A stretch of 32,710 nt of DNA, from assembly GCF_004349055.1 (NCBI RefSeq), contig NZ_SMKX01000101.1, positions 1 through 32,710 on the forward strand. Direction: 5' to 3'. The notes under the pieces were generated by a model. That model was not told where the DNA came from and did not search any database. It worked only from the letters and a program-made list of their open reading frames with translations. The DNA is from Kribbella antibiotica. GTDB lineage: Bacteria > Actinomycetota > Actinomycetes > Propionibacteriales > Kribbellaceae. Shown here piece after piece: positions 25,655-32,710 of this stretch (positions are counted from its first letter, which is position 1; the number at the start of each line of letters is the position of its first letter). The translations under genes and the position numbers were made by a program.

Positions 25655-26647
25655 TCAGAACAATCCGCGCTGGCCGAGGCGCTTGGCCAGGAAGTTCGAG
25701 CCGAAGATCAGCACGACACCGACCAGACCCTTGAACAGACCGACCGCGGTCGCGTAACTGAACGCACCCTGGGTGATCCCGATGGAGTAGACGAAGGTGT
25801 CGAACACATCGGCGACATCCCGGTTCAGCGAGGTGGTCATCAGCCAGATCTGCTCGAACCCGGAATCCAGCAGGTTGCCGGAGGTCAGGATCGCCATGAT
25901 GACGACCGTCGGCGCGATCGACGGCAGGGTTATGTGCCAGAACTGCCGCCACCGTCCGGCGCCGTCCACCCGGGCCGCCTCGTACAGCTGGGAGTCCACT
26001 CCGGCCAGCGCCGCGAGGTAGATGATCGTGCCCCACCCGGTCTGCTTCCACAGCAGCTGCGCCACGATCAACGGGCGGAACCAGTCGGCCTGCGCCACGT
26101 AGTCGGTCTTCTGGCCGCCGACCAGGCCGTGGATCCAGTTCGCGATCACGCCGAAGTCCACCGAGAACAGCAGGTAGGTGAGCGAGGCAACGATCGTCCA
26201 GGACAGGAAGTGCGGGATGTAGATGAGTGACTGCACGGACCGCTTCACCACGTTCACGCGCAGCTCGTTCAGCAGCAGCGCGACCACGACCGGCGCCGGG
26301 AAAATGAACACGATCGTGAGTAGGGCCAGCAGCATCGTGTTGCCCATCAGCCGGCCGAAGTCCGGTCCGGTGAACAGCTCCTCGAAGTGCTTCAGCCCGA
26401 CCCACTCACTGCCCGAGTAGCCGAGGAACGGCACGTAGTCCTTGAACGCGATGGTGAGGCCGTACATCGGCAGGTACTTGAAGACCAGGAAGTACACCAG
26501 TCCGGGCAGGAGCAGCAGGTACAGCCAGCGGTAGCGGAGCACGTCCTGCCACAACGGCCTGGTACGGCGCCTGCGCTTCGGGGCCGGCGCCCGCCGCGAG
26601 ACCTTCGCGGCGGGCCGGTCCACTTCGGGCACCAGATCGGTGGCCAC
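25655..26647 (-). CDS. Carbohydrate ABC transporter permease, LplB type, locus D
   Basis: Permease of 330 residues with a long basic N-terminal tail (to about 38, rich in Arg and Pro), then YLLLLPGLVYFLVFKYLPMYG, the signature of LplB-type permeases. EAA loop EAARVDGA at 223-230. The GTG start follows the binding-protein stop by 3 bases. Confidence 0.93.
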   Translation of the reverse strand: MATDLVPEVDRPAAKVSRRAPAPKRRRRTRPLWQDVLRYRWLYLLLLPGLVYFLVFKYLPMYGLTIAFKDYVPFLGYSGSEWVGLKHFEELFTGPDFGRLMGNTMLLALLTIVFIFPAPVVVALLLNELRVNVVKRSVQSLIYIPHFLSWTIVASLTYLLFSVDFGVIANWIHGLVGGQKTDYVAQADWFRPLIVAQLLWKQTGWGTIIYLAALAGVDSQLYEAARVDGAGRWRQFWHITLPSIAPTVVIMAILTSGNLLDSGFEQIWLMTTSLNRDVADVFDTFVYSIGITQGAFSYATAVGLFKGLVGVVLIFGSNFLAKRLGQRGLF

Positions 26648-26650
26648 AGG

Positions 26651-28189
26651 TCAGCCGCCGACCTTGGCGACCAGGTCGTTGACCTCCTGGGCGACCTGCG
26701 TGCCACCGGCGTCGTACCAGCGCTTGATCTGCGCCTTCAGCTGGTCCTCGGTGATCGCACCGGACAGGTACTTCATCCGGGCGTCCGGAACGATCGTGTC
26801 CAGGGTCTGGCTCTTGGCGGTCGCGGTCGGGGCGAGGACGCCCTGCGCCGGGTTGAACACCGCAGTCTTCAGGTCCTCGTTCATCAGGACGTCGAACTTG
26901 TCCCGCATCTTCCGGCTGGCCTCGTCGGCCGGCCGCAGCTTGTAGGCACCGAGGCCGACGCTGGCCCGGGTCCCGAGCTGGATGAAGGCCTTGTCCACGT
27001 CGTTCTGGATCGCCTTGATCTTCGGATCGTCCTGGTTCACCGGTACGGCGAGCTGTCCGTCGACCGTGAAGTTGCGGCCCTCGATCCCGTTGGTGAGCAG
27101 GACCGAACCCTCCTTGGACTGCAGCTTGTCCAAGGTCTGCAGGACCTGGTCGAGCTGCTCCTCGGTCCGCACCCGCTGCTTCGAGACCGCCATCACCATG
27201 TTGTAGCCGGTGAACGGATAGGAGAACTTCTCGCCGTCCGAGCGCTTCAGGTTGCCGACCAGGGTGACCTTGTCGAAGTCCTTCGGGTTCTTCTCCTTGA
27301 ACAGGTCGAGCAGCTGGGTGGCGCGGACGTTGACGTCGATGATCATGCCGCCCTTGCCCTGCACGAACGGGTTGTTCCAGTTCCCGCTGTCCAGGGTGGC
27401 GAAGTCGGGGTTGACCAGGCCTTCGGAGACCCACTCGCGCAGCCAGCGGTTGGCGGTCAGGAACTCCGGGGTGTCGAAGCCGGGAACCAGCTTGCCGTCG
27501 CGCTCACCCCAGCCGTTCGGCGTACCGAACCAGGTCTCGATCACGTCGTACGGGCTGGCGCTGCCGTAGCCACCTGGCCACTTCGGGATGATCAGGCCGT
27601 AGGTGTCCTTCTTGCCGTTGCCGTCGGGGTCCTGCTCGGTGAACGCCTTCGCGACCGCGCGCAGTTCGTCGACGGTCTGCGGCTCCTTCAGACCGAGCTT
27701 GGCCAGCCAGTCCTTGCGGATCACGATGCCGGAGCGCAGCAGCGGCCGGACCCGGTAGATCCCGTAGGTCTTGCCGTTGGTCATCGAGTTCTTGGCGGTC
27801 TGCTCGTTGGCCGGCTTCAGGTTCGGGTACTTGTCGAGCTTGCCGGTCAGGTCCCAGAACGCGCCGGCCTCGGCGGCCTTCACGAACGACGAGCCCTTCT
27901 CGCCGACCACCATCACATCGGGCAGCTTGTCCGAGGCCAGCGTGACGTTGGACTTGTCGCCGTACTCGGCGTTCGGCACCCAGGTGACCTTGAGCTTCTT
28001 GCCGATGAGTTTCTCGACCGCCTGCTGGAGCTCACCCCCCGGATCCGGTGCGGTGCCGAACAGCGGCGCCATCACCGTCAGCTCGTCGGCGGCCTGGCCC
28101 TTGGTGTCGTCGCCACCAGAACAGCCGGCGACGGCCAGCAGTGCCAGCGAGGTGGCCAGGGCGAGGCGCCGTGGGGAGAAGATCGTCAT
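26651..28189 (-). CDS. LplA-type extracellular oligosaccharide-binding lipoprotein, locus D
   Basis: A 512-residue binding lipoprotein, longer than the other two and in the LplA/LipO size class. Lipobox VAGC with Cys23. A DPDGNGKKDTYGL segment near 190-205 resembles a calcium-binding loop seen in this group. AAGGA lies about 6 bases upstream, and its start overlaps the DUF624 stop by 4 bases. It probably binds unsaturated rhamnogalacturonan oligosaccharides, by analogy with the yetA-linked systems. Confidence 0.93.
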   Translation of the reverse strand: MTIFSPRRLALATSLALLAVAGCSGGDDTKGQAADELTVMAPLFGTAPDPGGELQQAVEKLIGKKLKVTWVPNAEYGDKSNVTLASDKLPDVMVVGEKGSSFVKAAEAGAFWDLTGKLDKYPNLKPANEQTAKNSMTNGKTYGIYRVRPLLRSGIVIRKDWLAKLGLKEPQTVDELRAVAKAFTEQDPDGNGKKDTYGLIIPKWPGGYGSASPYDVIETWFGTPNGWGERDGKLVPGFDTPEFLTANRWLREWVSEGLVNPDFATLDSGNWNNPFVQGKGGMIIDVNVRATQLLDLFKEKNPKDFDKVTLVGNLKRSDGEKFSYPFTGYNMVMAVSKQRVRTEEQLDQVLQTLDKLQSKEGSVLLTNGIEGRNFTVDGQLAVPVNQDDPKIKAIQNDVDKAFIQLGTRASVGLGAYKLRPADEASRKMRDKFDVLMNEDLKTAVFNPAQGVLAPTATAKSQTLDTIVPDARMKYLSGAITEDQLKAQIKRWYDAGGTQVAQEVNDLVAKVGG

Positions 28190-28815
28190 GAGATTCCTTT
28201 CAGGGACAGGCGGGCCTCGTTCTCGGCGAAGAAGCGCAGGCAGAGCCAGGTGTTCAGCTGGATCCAGGCGCCACCGGCCAGCAGGATCCCGAGCACCGGA
28301 AACTTGGCCGAGACGTAGGCGATGGTGACCGCGGCGAAGAGCAGGACCACGGAGGAGGCCGGCCGTGCCAAGGCGAGCAATGATGCCTTGGGCAACAACT
28401 GGCGGCCCCGAAGGTTGTAGTGCACGGCCATCGGGAGCAGATAGGCGGTGATGACACCGAGGACGGCCAGCGCGAGCAGGCTGCCCAGCCGGGGGAGCGA
28501 GGCCTTCGCGCCGAGGGACGCGAAGAACAAGTAGTTGCCGATCAGCACGACCGCGGCAGCGGCCGCCGGCAGCACCAGCAAGGTGCCGCGGCGGAACTCG
28601 CGACGGAACGTGGCGTGGAAGGCAGGGAAGATATGAAACGATTCACCGAAAATCCTGCGTCTGGCCAGGGTGTACGCCGTAAGCGTGGCCGGGCCGAGGC
28701 CCAGCACAACGCCGCCGAGCAGCGTGAAAGCGAGCCAGCAGCAGTTCAGCCGAACTGTCCACATCGCTTCGTCTGCTGCGTCGTACAGCTTGATCGACCA
28801 TCCGGTGCCGCTCAT
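28186..28815 (-). CDS. DUF624 (YesL-like) membrane protein
   Basis: Integral membrane protein of about 209 residues with roughly five hydrophobic segments and the N-terminal pattern of the family (an aromatic-rich start followed by LNCCWLAFTLLGGVVLGLGP). Bacillus subtilis YesL, in its rhamnogalacturonan cluster, belongs to this family; the molecular role is unknown, perhaps accessory to the importer. ATG 28815 is chosen because AGGGAG (complement of 28821-28826) lies 5 bases upstream; the in-frame GTG at 28821 overlaps that site and cannot be the start. It is the first gene of the locus D operon. Confidence 0.88.
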   Translation of the reverse strand: MSGTGWSIKLYDAADEAMWTVRLNCCWLAFTLLGGVVLGLGPATLTAYTLARRRIFGESFHIFPAFHATFRREFRRGTLLVLPAAAAAVVLIGNYLFFASLGAKASLPRLGSLLALAVLGVITAYLLPMAVHYNLRGRQLLPKASLLALARPASSVVLLFAAVTIAYVSAKFPVLGILLAGGAWIQLNTWLCLRFFAENEARLSLKGIS

Positions 28816-28859
28816 CATCACTCCCTGGCCGACCTGATCTGCGGGCGAAAAGTGATGTG

Positions 28860-28888
28860 ACCGTATGGTTGAATCGTCTCAATGTCAA
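28860..28888 (-). promoter_or_regulatory. Sigma-70-type promoter of the locus D operon
   Basis: On the minus strand TTGACA (complement of 28883-28888) and TACGGT (complement of 28860-28865) are 17 bases apart, close to consensus. The transcript leader to the DUF624 gene would be about 40 bases. Confidence 0.75.
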
Positions 28889-28894
28889 GGCTTC

Positions 28895-28908
28895 GGAAAG
28901 CGCTTGTC
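28895..28908. promoter_or_regulatory. LacI-type operator of locus D
   Basis: GGAAAGCGCTTGTC shares the AAGCGCTT core with the locus A operator at 3888-3901. It lies just upstream of the -35 element, between the LacI gene and the operon it precedes. Confidence 0.7.
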
Positions 28909-28950
28909 AGTGTCCGATTGTGGCCGTAACGAGTGCAGCTGAGGCTGGTG

Positions 28951-29961
28951 TCAGCGGCTGAAGTTGCTGGAGTCGCGGACGATCAGTTCCGGCTGGAAGA
29001 TCACCTGACGGTGCCGATGACCGTCGGCGGCCTCGACCTCTTCCTGCAGCAGTTCCATCGCTGTCCGGCCGAGCAGCTCGGCCGGTTGCCGCACCGATGA
29101 CAGCGGTACGGCGGCGGCGCGGGCGAAGTGGATGTCGTCGTACCCGACGATCGCCATGTCGTCCGGCACCCGCAGGCCGGCGACCGCCATCGCCTGCAGG
29201 AATCCCAGTGCCAGCAGGTCGTTGGCCAGGAAGGCGGCGGTCGGTCGTGATCGGGCCGGCAGGCGGGCGATCTGCTCGCCGATGGCCAGCCCCTCGCTCA
29301 CGCCCATCACCTCGACCTCGTGACACTGCAGCTTGACGTTGCGCGCCTGCTTCACGGTGGTGGTGACGCCGGCCATCCGGTCGGACACCTGCTGCATGCC
29401 GAACGGTCCGCCGATGAACGCGATCCGTCGATGCCCGGCCTCGAGCAGGTGCGTTCCGGCCAGCCGGCCGCCGAGTTGGTCGTCGACGCTGACCGAACAC
29501 AACCCCCGGTCCGTGGTGCGGTCGACCAGCACCACCGGCGTACCGCGGGCCGCCATCGCTGTCAGCCGGGGATCGTTGCCGTCCAAGGGTGTGATCAGGA
29601 CGCCGAGGACCCGCTGCTGCTCGAGCTGATCCAGATGGTTGGCCTCACGGACCTGGTCGGTCTTGCTGTTGCACAGCATCACCAGGGTCTCGTGCTCCTG
29701 GGCGCAGGTCTCCGCGCCCTCGGCGATATCGGTGAAGAAGGGGTTGGCGACGTCGAGAACGATCAGGCCGACAGTCCGGCTGCGGCCTGCCCGGAGATGC
29801 CGGGCCGCCTCGTTCCGCACGAACCCGAGGGCCTTGATGCTGTCCTGCACTCGCCGCCTGGTCGCGGCCGCGACGATCTCGGGACGGTTCAGCACATTGC
29901 TGACCGTTCCCACCGAGACGCCTGCGCGCTCGGCGACCTCCTTGATGCTGGGCGCCGCCAT
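28951..29961 (-). CDS. LacI family transcriptional regulator, locus D
   Basis: LacI/GalR repressor of 336 residues: helix-turn-helix SIKEVAERAGVSVGTVSNVLN, hinge RNEAARHLRAG, effector domain (ANPFFTDIAEGAE, VLVDRTT, IVGYDDIHFA) and the C-terminal FQPELIVRDSS. The specificity positions are Val-Gly. GGAG lies 4 bases before the ATG. It is immediately upstream of and codirectional with the locus D operon, and is the probable repressor acting at 28895-28908; the inducer may be a rhamnogalacturonan-derived sugar. Confidence 0.95.
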   Translation of the reverse strand: MAAPSIKEVAERAGVSVGTVSNVLNRPEIVAAATRRRVQDSIKALGFVRNEAARHLRAGRSRTVGLIVLDVANPFFTDIAEGAETCAQEHETLVMLCNSKTDQVREANHLDQLEQQRVLGVLITPLDGNDPRLTAMAARGTPVVLVDRTTDRGLCSVSVDDQLGGRLAGTHLLEAGHRRIAFIGGPFGMQQVSDRMAGVTTTVKQARNVKLQCHEVEVMGVSEGLAIGEQIARLPARSRPTAAFLANDLLALGFLQAMAVAGLRVPDDMAIVGYDDIHFARAAAVPLSSVRQPAELLGRTAMELLQEEVEAADGHRHRQVIFQPELIVRDSSNFSR

Positions 29962-30020
29962 CGTTCTCCGTCCCAGCGACCGGCACTGTCGTCGCGCAGT
30001 CTACAAGGACCGCGCCTGCA

Positions 30021-30083
30021 TCAGGTCGACTCCCGGCGGATCAAGGCGGTGGGGAGGATGATCGCGGCGGGTCGATCGTCGTC
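30021..30083 (-). pseudogene. C-terminal remnant of a fourth LacI family regulator
   Basis: Read leftward, the last codons translate to DDRPAAIILPTALIRREST and a stop at 30021-30023, the typical C-terminus of a LacI/GalR repressor. It differs from the ends of the three intact repressors in the window. Upstream of about 30083 the frame turns into antisense of the beta-helix remnant, so the rest of the gene is gone. Confidence 0.6.
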
Positions 30084-30482
30084 CAGTACAACTTCGTCTA
30101 TGGCTACGGAACCAGCCTGCAAGGCACCTACCGCCTCTGGAACAACATCTTCTACTCCACCCGAGCAGGAGACTCGTTGACCACCAGCTCGACCATCGAC
30201 TACAACGCCAACCTGTACGGCGGCGCCTCGCTCCCCGTCCCGTCGTCGGACCGACGAGCGAAAGTCGGCAACCCACGCTTCCTCGGACCCATCACCGGCC
30301 CCCACGGCACCCCCGAAACCGGCCCAGCCCTCAACGCAGCACTGCCACTCGGGATCGGAGCGGGTTCACCGGCCATCAACACCGGTGTCACCGCCACAGA
30401 CAACGGAGGCGCCGACTACGCCGGAGCCCCTGTCTACAACGGTTTGCCAGACATCGGCGCCTTCGAATACCGCACCAACTGA
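30072..30482 (+). pseudogene. C-terminal remnant of a right-handed beta-helix protein (lyase-like)
   Basis: Continuous frame from about 30072 to a TGA at 30480-30482. SIVVQYNFVYGYG, RLWNNIFYST and IDYNANLYGG are rungs of a parallel beta-helix, and GAGSPAINTG with PDIGAFEY is the usual end of such secreted pectinase-like proteins. The N-terminal signal and most of the helix are missing; upstream of 30072 the sequence belongs to the LacI remnant. An internal TTG at 30177 could start a 101-residue ORF, but it has no domain of its own. Together with the pectin theme this suggests a lost polysaccharide lyase. Confidence 0.68.
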
Positions 30483-30499
30483 ATCACGCGACAACCGCC

Positions 30500-30520
30500 G
30501 ACGCCCGGAGGGGTGGCGTC
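30500..30520 (+). terminator. Hairpin after the beta-helix remnant
   Basis: GACGCC (30500-30505) pairs with GGCGTC (30515-30520) around a 9-base loop, 18 bases after the stop; probably the original terminator of the truncated gene. Confidence 0.6.
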
Positions 30521-31065
30521 CCCGGTTGCGCAGCGCTCGTCATCCGGCCTTCGCCCTTTCAGGGGAGATCCCCTCAGTCGCCCCTTCTCCGGTCAAAAGA
30601 CGAGCAGAGAACCAGCAACTGGCACTGAGGTCCGACCACGATCTGCTGCCAGAACGCGATCGCCGACGGCACCTCAGCAACCCCAGCCACAGCCCGGAAC
30701 CTCAGGCAACGGTCACTTGAGTCGCGGCCTGCTTTTCTGGGCCGCAACCAAAGCCCGGAAGCTCAAATGGCGTGAGCCTCGGTCGCCGGTCTCGCTATCT
30801 CGCCTCAGCCACCGCGGCGACCAGCCACCCGCTTTTCGAGTCGGCCGGTCGCGGCGAGCAACCAGGCACCCACGCCCCCGGCCGAGTCCTTGCCGGACCT
30901 TAGCCGGGGCTGCGGAACCCCGCCCGCCCCAAGGGCGATCGATTGAAACCTTCGGGCGCGCCCCGGTAGATGGCTGAGCGGGATGGCGAGGTCGGCGACC
31001 GCGTGGCCGTTTGTCTGAGGTGCTCGCTATGGCTGAGGTTCACGATCCTTCGAGACATCGGCCGG
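30521..31065. other. Intergenic region without a convincing gene
   Basis: No frame here shows a recognisable protein. It holds short hairpins at 30561-30574 (AGGGG/CCCCT, 4-base loop) and 30724-30745 (GCGGCC/GGCCGC, 10-base loop), and a degenerate direct repeat, AGCCCGGAACCTCA at 30691-30704 and AGCCCGGAAGCTCA at 30752-30765 (13 of 14 identical). It may be debris of the rearrangement at 30066-30083. Confidence 0.5.
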
Positions 31066-31097
31066 GTGTGGGCTGGGGTGTGGGCTGGTGTGGGCTG
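31066..31097 (+). repeat. Three direct copies of a 10-mer upstream of the HNH gene
   Basis: GTGTGGGCTG occurs at 31066-31075, 31078-31087 and 31088-31097. The third copy also forms one arm of the hairpin at 31089-31112. Too short and few to be a CRISPR array. Confidence 0.85.
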
Positions 31098-31112
31098 ACA
31101 AAGTAGCCCACA
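31089..31112. promoter_or_regulatory. Perfect 8-bp hairpin or operator upstream of the HNH gene
   Basis: TGTGGGCT (31089-31096) and AGCCCACA (31105-31112) are perfect inverted repeats with an 8-base spacer. It ends 36 bases before the -35-like motif of the HNH promoter. It could insulate the gene from upstream transcription or bind a regulator. Confidence 0.5.
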
Positions 31113-31148
31113 GCTCACCATGTAAATAAGGGCTTTCCGGCCAAAAAG

Positions 31149-31170
31149 TGTCGGTGGCTGTGTCTATGCT
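31149..31170 (+). promoter_or_regulatory. RecA-independent DNA-damage (PafBC-type) promoter
   Basis: TGTCGGTG (31149-31156), exactly 8 bases, then TATGCT (31165-31170) matches the mycobacterial RecA-independent damage promoter tTGTCRgtg-N8-TAnnnT at every position except the weakly conserved first t. Transcription should start about 7 bases after the -10, at or next to the ATG at 31178, giving a leaderless mRNA. Confidence 0.75.
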
Positions 31171-31177
31171 TTTGGGT

Positions 31178-32620
31178 ATGGAGATCGTGGGGATGCGCCC
31201 GGTGTACTTGCAGAGTGCCAGCGAGTTGGTGGCTTCGCTGGACGCCATGCATGCCGCCAAGGCTCTGCTTGACACCGCCATCCTGCAAGCCTCGGGGCGC
31301 CTCGACGAGATGGGTGCCGCGCAAGAGCTCGGTGCCCGTGACACCGTCGACTTCCTGTCCGAGCGGTACCGGGAGGCTCCTGCCGAGGTTCGTAAGGCTC
31401 TGGCGTTCATGGCTGCTTTGCGTAAGTACCCGCTGGTGGCGGGCGCGTTGCCGGATCCGACAGATCCGGCCCGGCCGTGGACGATGCGTCCCGCGCAGGG
31501 CATGGTGATTGTCGAGACGCTGGAGAAGGCACCGTCGACTGTTGCGATCGAGACACTTGAGCTCACCGAAAACCAGATGGTCGGTGTCGCCAAGGACCAG
31601 GACCCTCGTCGGCTCGCCAAGTTCGGCAACGATGTCCTCGCACGCCTCGACACCGACGGTGCAGAACCTTCCGAGGAAGAGGCGCACGCGAAGAGGTCGT
31701 TGCGGTTGCGGCAGGTCGATGGCGGGGTGAAGTTCTCTGGGTTCCTGCCCGGTGCCGACGGTGAGCAGCTCACCACTCAGATCCATACGTTGTCGAAGCC
31801 GCATAAGACTGTTGATGGTGAGCGTGATCCGCGGCCACAGGACGTGCGTCAGGCCGATGCTTTGGTAGCCACCATGGACGCGGCAGCCGGCAACCCTGAC
31901 CATCCGGGTGTGCCGCATCTGACCGTCACGATCGACTTCGACGACCTCAAAGCTGCTCTCGGCGAGACGACGGGTGCTGTTGGTGAGTTGGTGTTCGGGA
32001 ACAACCTGTCCGCCTCGGCGGTGCGGTTGCTGGCGTGTGATGCCGCGATCTTGCCGATTGTTCTGGGTGGGGATTCGCAGCCGCTGGATGTTGGGACCGA
32101 GCAACGGTTCGTGAACCGGTACATGCGGCGGGCGTTGATCAAACGCGACAAAGGCTGCGTGGTGTGTAAAGCACCGCCGTGGATGTGCCATGCGCATCAC
32201 ATCATTCATTGGGCCAACGGCGGGCCGACCAGCATGCACAACCTGGTGCTGCTGTGTGCGTCGCATCACCGGGCTGTGCATGCGGGGCAGTGGGCAGTAT
32301 CGATCACCGGGGGCATCGTCCAGGTGACTCGTCCGAGCTGGGCCGACCCATCACCAATCGACCCTGCTGTTCTGGCAGCCGCTCTCAGCTGGGCGACGCC
32401 TGCGGGCAGCACCAGCAGTGGTGGCTCTGGCCTCAACGGCGGGGCCGGTGTCAGCAGCAACCCGGGACACGAGCAACCGGACGGGCTCACGACAGTCAGC
32501 GCCCTGGCCAACTCGGAACGGGACGCTAAGCGCGAGGCCTTCCGCGCCCGACTACTCGCACACGTGCCCAACTACACCGACCCCTGGGCAACCAACGCCA
32601 CCCCAGCAGCAGGCCCCTAA
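31178..32620 (+). CDS. HNH endonuclease with DUF222 domain (13E12-like)
   Basis: A 480-residue protein. The N-terminal two thirds is the helical DUF222 domain (ASELVASLDAMHAAKALLDTAI, then a long charged middle). The HNH nuclease near 327-375 has zinc ligands Cys327 and Cys330 (CVVC), then HAHHIIHW, the HNLVLLC Asn and the HH pair before AVHAGQW. The end is Ser/Gly/Pro-rich and disordered. Such genes are multicopy in actinobacteria (13E12 repeats of Mycobacterium tuberculosis); their role is unsettled, and some behave as selfish elements. ATG 31178 is chosen because the damage-type promoter places the transcript start there; an in-frame GTG at 31148 lies at the promoter and is rejected. No ribosome binding site is visible, consistent with a leaderless mRNA. 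Confidence 0.9.
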   Translation: MEIVGMRPVYLQSASELVASLDAMHAAKALLDTAILQASGRLDEMGAAQELGARDTVDFLSERYREAPAEVRKALAFMAALRKYPLVAGALPDPTDPARPWTMRPAQGMVIVETLEKAPSTVAIETLELTENQMVGVAKDQDPRRLAKFGNDVLARLDTDGAEPSEEEAHAKRSLRLRQVDGGVKFSGFLPGADGEQLTTQIHTLSKPHKTVDGERDPRPQDVRQADALVATMDAAAGNPDHPGVPHLTVTIDFDDLKAALGETTGAVGELVFGNNLSASAVRLLACDAAILPIVLGGDSQPLDVGTEQRFVNRYMRRALIKRDKGCVVCKAPPWMCHAHHIIHWANGGPTSMHNLVLLCASHHRAVHAGQWAVSITGGIVQVTRPSWADPSPIDPAVLAAALSWATPAGSTSSGGSGLNGGAGVSSNPGHEQPDGLTTVSALANSERDAKREAFRARLLAHVPNYTDPWATNATPAAGP

Positions 32621-32634
32621 AACCTCTACCACCC

Positions 32635-32673
32635 CTGAGTGATCCACGCGGCCATGCCCCGTGGATCACTCAG
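32635..32673 (+). terminator. Perfect 14-bp terminator hairpin after the HNH gene
   Basis: CTGAGTGATCCACG (32635-32648) pairs perfectly with CGTGGATCACTCAG (32660-32673) around an 11-base loop, 14 bases after the stop. Confidence 0.88.
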
Positions 32674-32710
32674 CCATGCCCTAAGCACGCAGGCCCGCCC
32701 CGCCCCGGCT

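Noticed and set aside
26387..28318. 643-codon open frame on the plus strand across the LplA-type gene
   Set aside because: Antisense shadow; the minus strand has a lipobox, ribosome binding site and family similarity.
30177..30482. A free-standing 101-residue gene
   Set aside because: The same frame continues upstream to about 30072 with beta-helix rungs, so it is the end of a truncated gene.
31066..31097. Short tandem repeats considered as a CRISPR remnant
   Set aside because: 10-base units with 0-2 base gaps, no spacers and no cas genes.

Overview
The window looks like the chromosome of a high-GC soil actinomycete. The style (three LacI-controlled carbohydrate loci, sugar ABC importers without their own ATPase, secreted Tat/Sec glycan enzymes, an HNH gene with a DUF222 domain) suggests Kribbella or a close relative, but that genus call is inference. 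No rRNA, tRNA, CRISPR array or transposase was found.

Almost everything from 800 to 29961 serves capture and breakdown of complex plant-type polysaccharide. Locus A (800-6701): an importer operon on the minus strand (lipoprotein, two permeases) diverges from a cytoplasmic toroid-plus-beta-sheet protein resembling polysaccharide lyases and a LacI regulator. A LacI-type operator lies inside the importer promoter. Locus B (6704-11346): a Tat-exported CehA/McbA-type PHP metallohydrolase diverges from a 959-residue secreted protein with two GH43 propellers, and one perfect 14-bp palindrome sits between them. Locus C (13305-22131): an operon of two permeases, a secreted GH5 with a ricin lectin, a binding protein and a cytoplasmic GH35 beta-galactosidase, with a LacI gene divergent from it. 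The operators there match the palindrome of locus B, so B and C probably form one regulon. A secreted DNase I/sphingomyelinase-fold phosphoesterase with a jacalin-like lectin follows. Locus D (22202-29961): DUF624 protein, LplA-type lipoprotein, LplB and LplC permeases and a YetA/exo-rhamnogalacturonan lyase homologue, behind a LacI gene. This matches the Bacillus subtilis lpl-yetA arrangement and points to rhamnogalacturonan I. The combined picture is pectin or arabinogalactan use: secreted enzymes trim side chains, three importers take up the fragments, and cytoplasmic enzymes finish the work.

Between B and C lie an AsnC/Lrp regulator and a divergent threonine-dehydratase-like gene, followed by an unexplained segment (about 13103-13273) that can fold into a multi-branched RNA closed by a 17-bp stem.

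The right end is different. At about 30066-30083 the tail of a LacI gene and the C-terminal part of a beta-helix protein are cut at a common junction, a rearrangement scar. After about 600 bases without genes comes a DUF222/HNH endonuclease whose promoter matches the RecA-independent (PafBC) DNA-damage promoter of actinobacteria and which appears to be leaderless. The left end (1-803) holds a short-chain dehydrogenase behind two abutting 14-bp palindromes.
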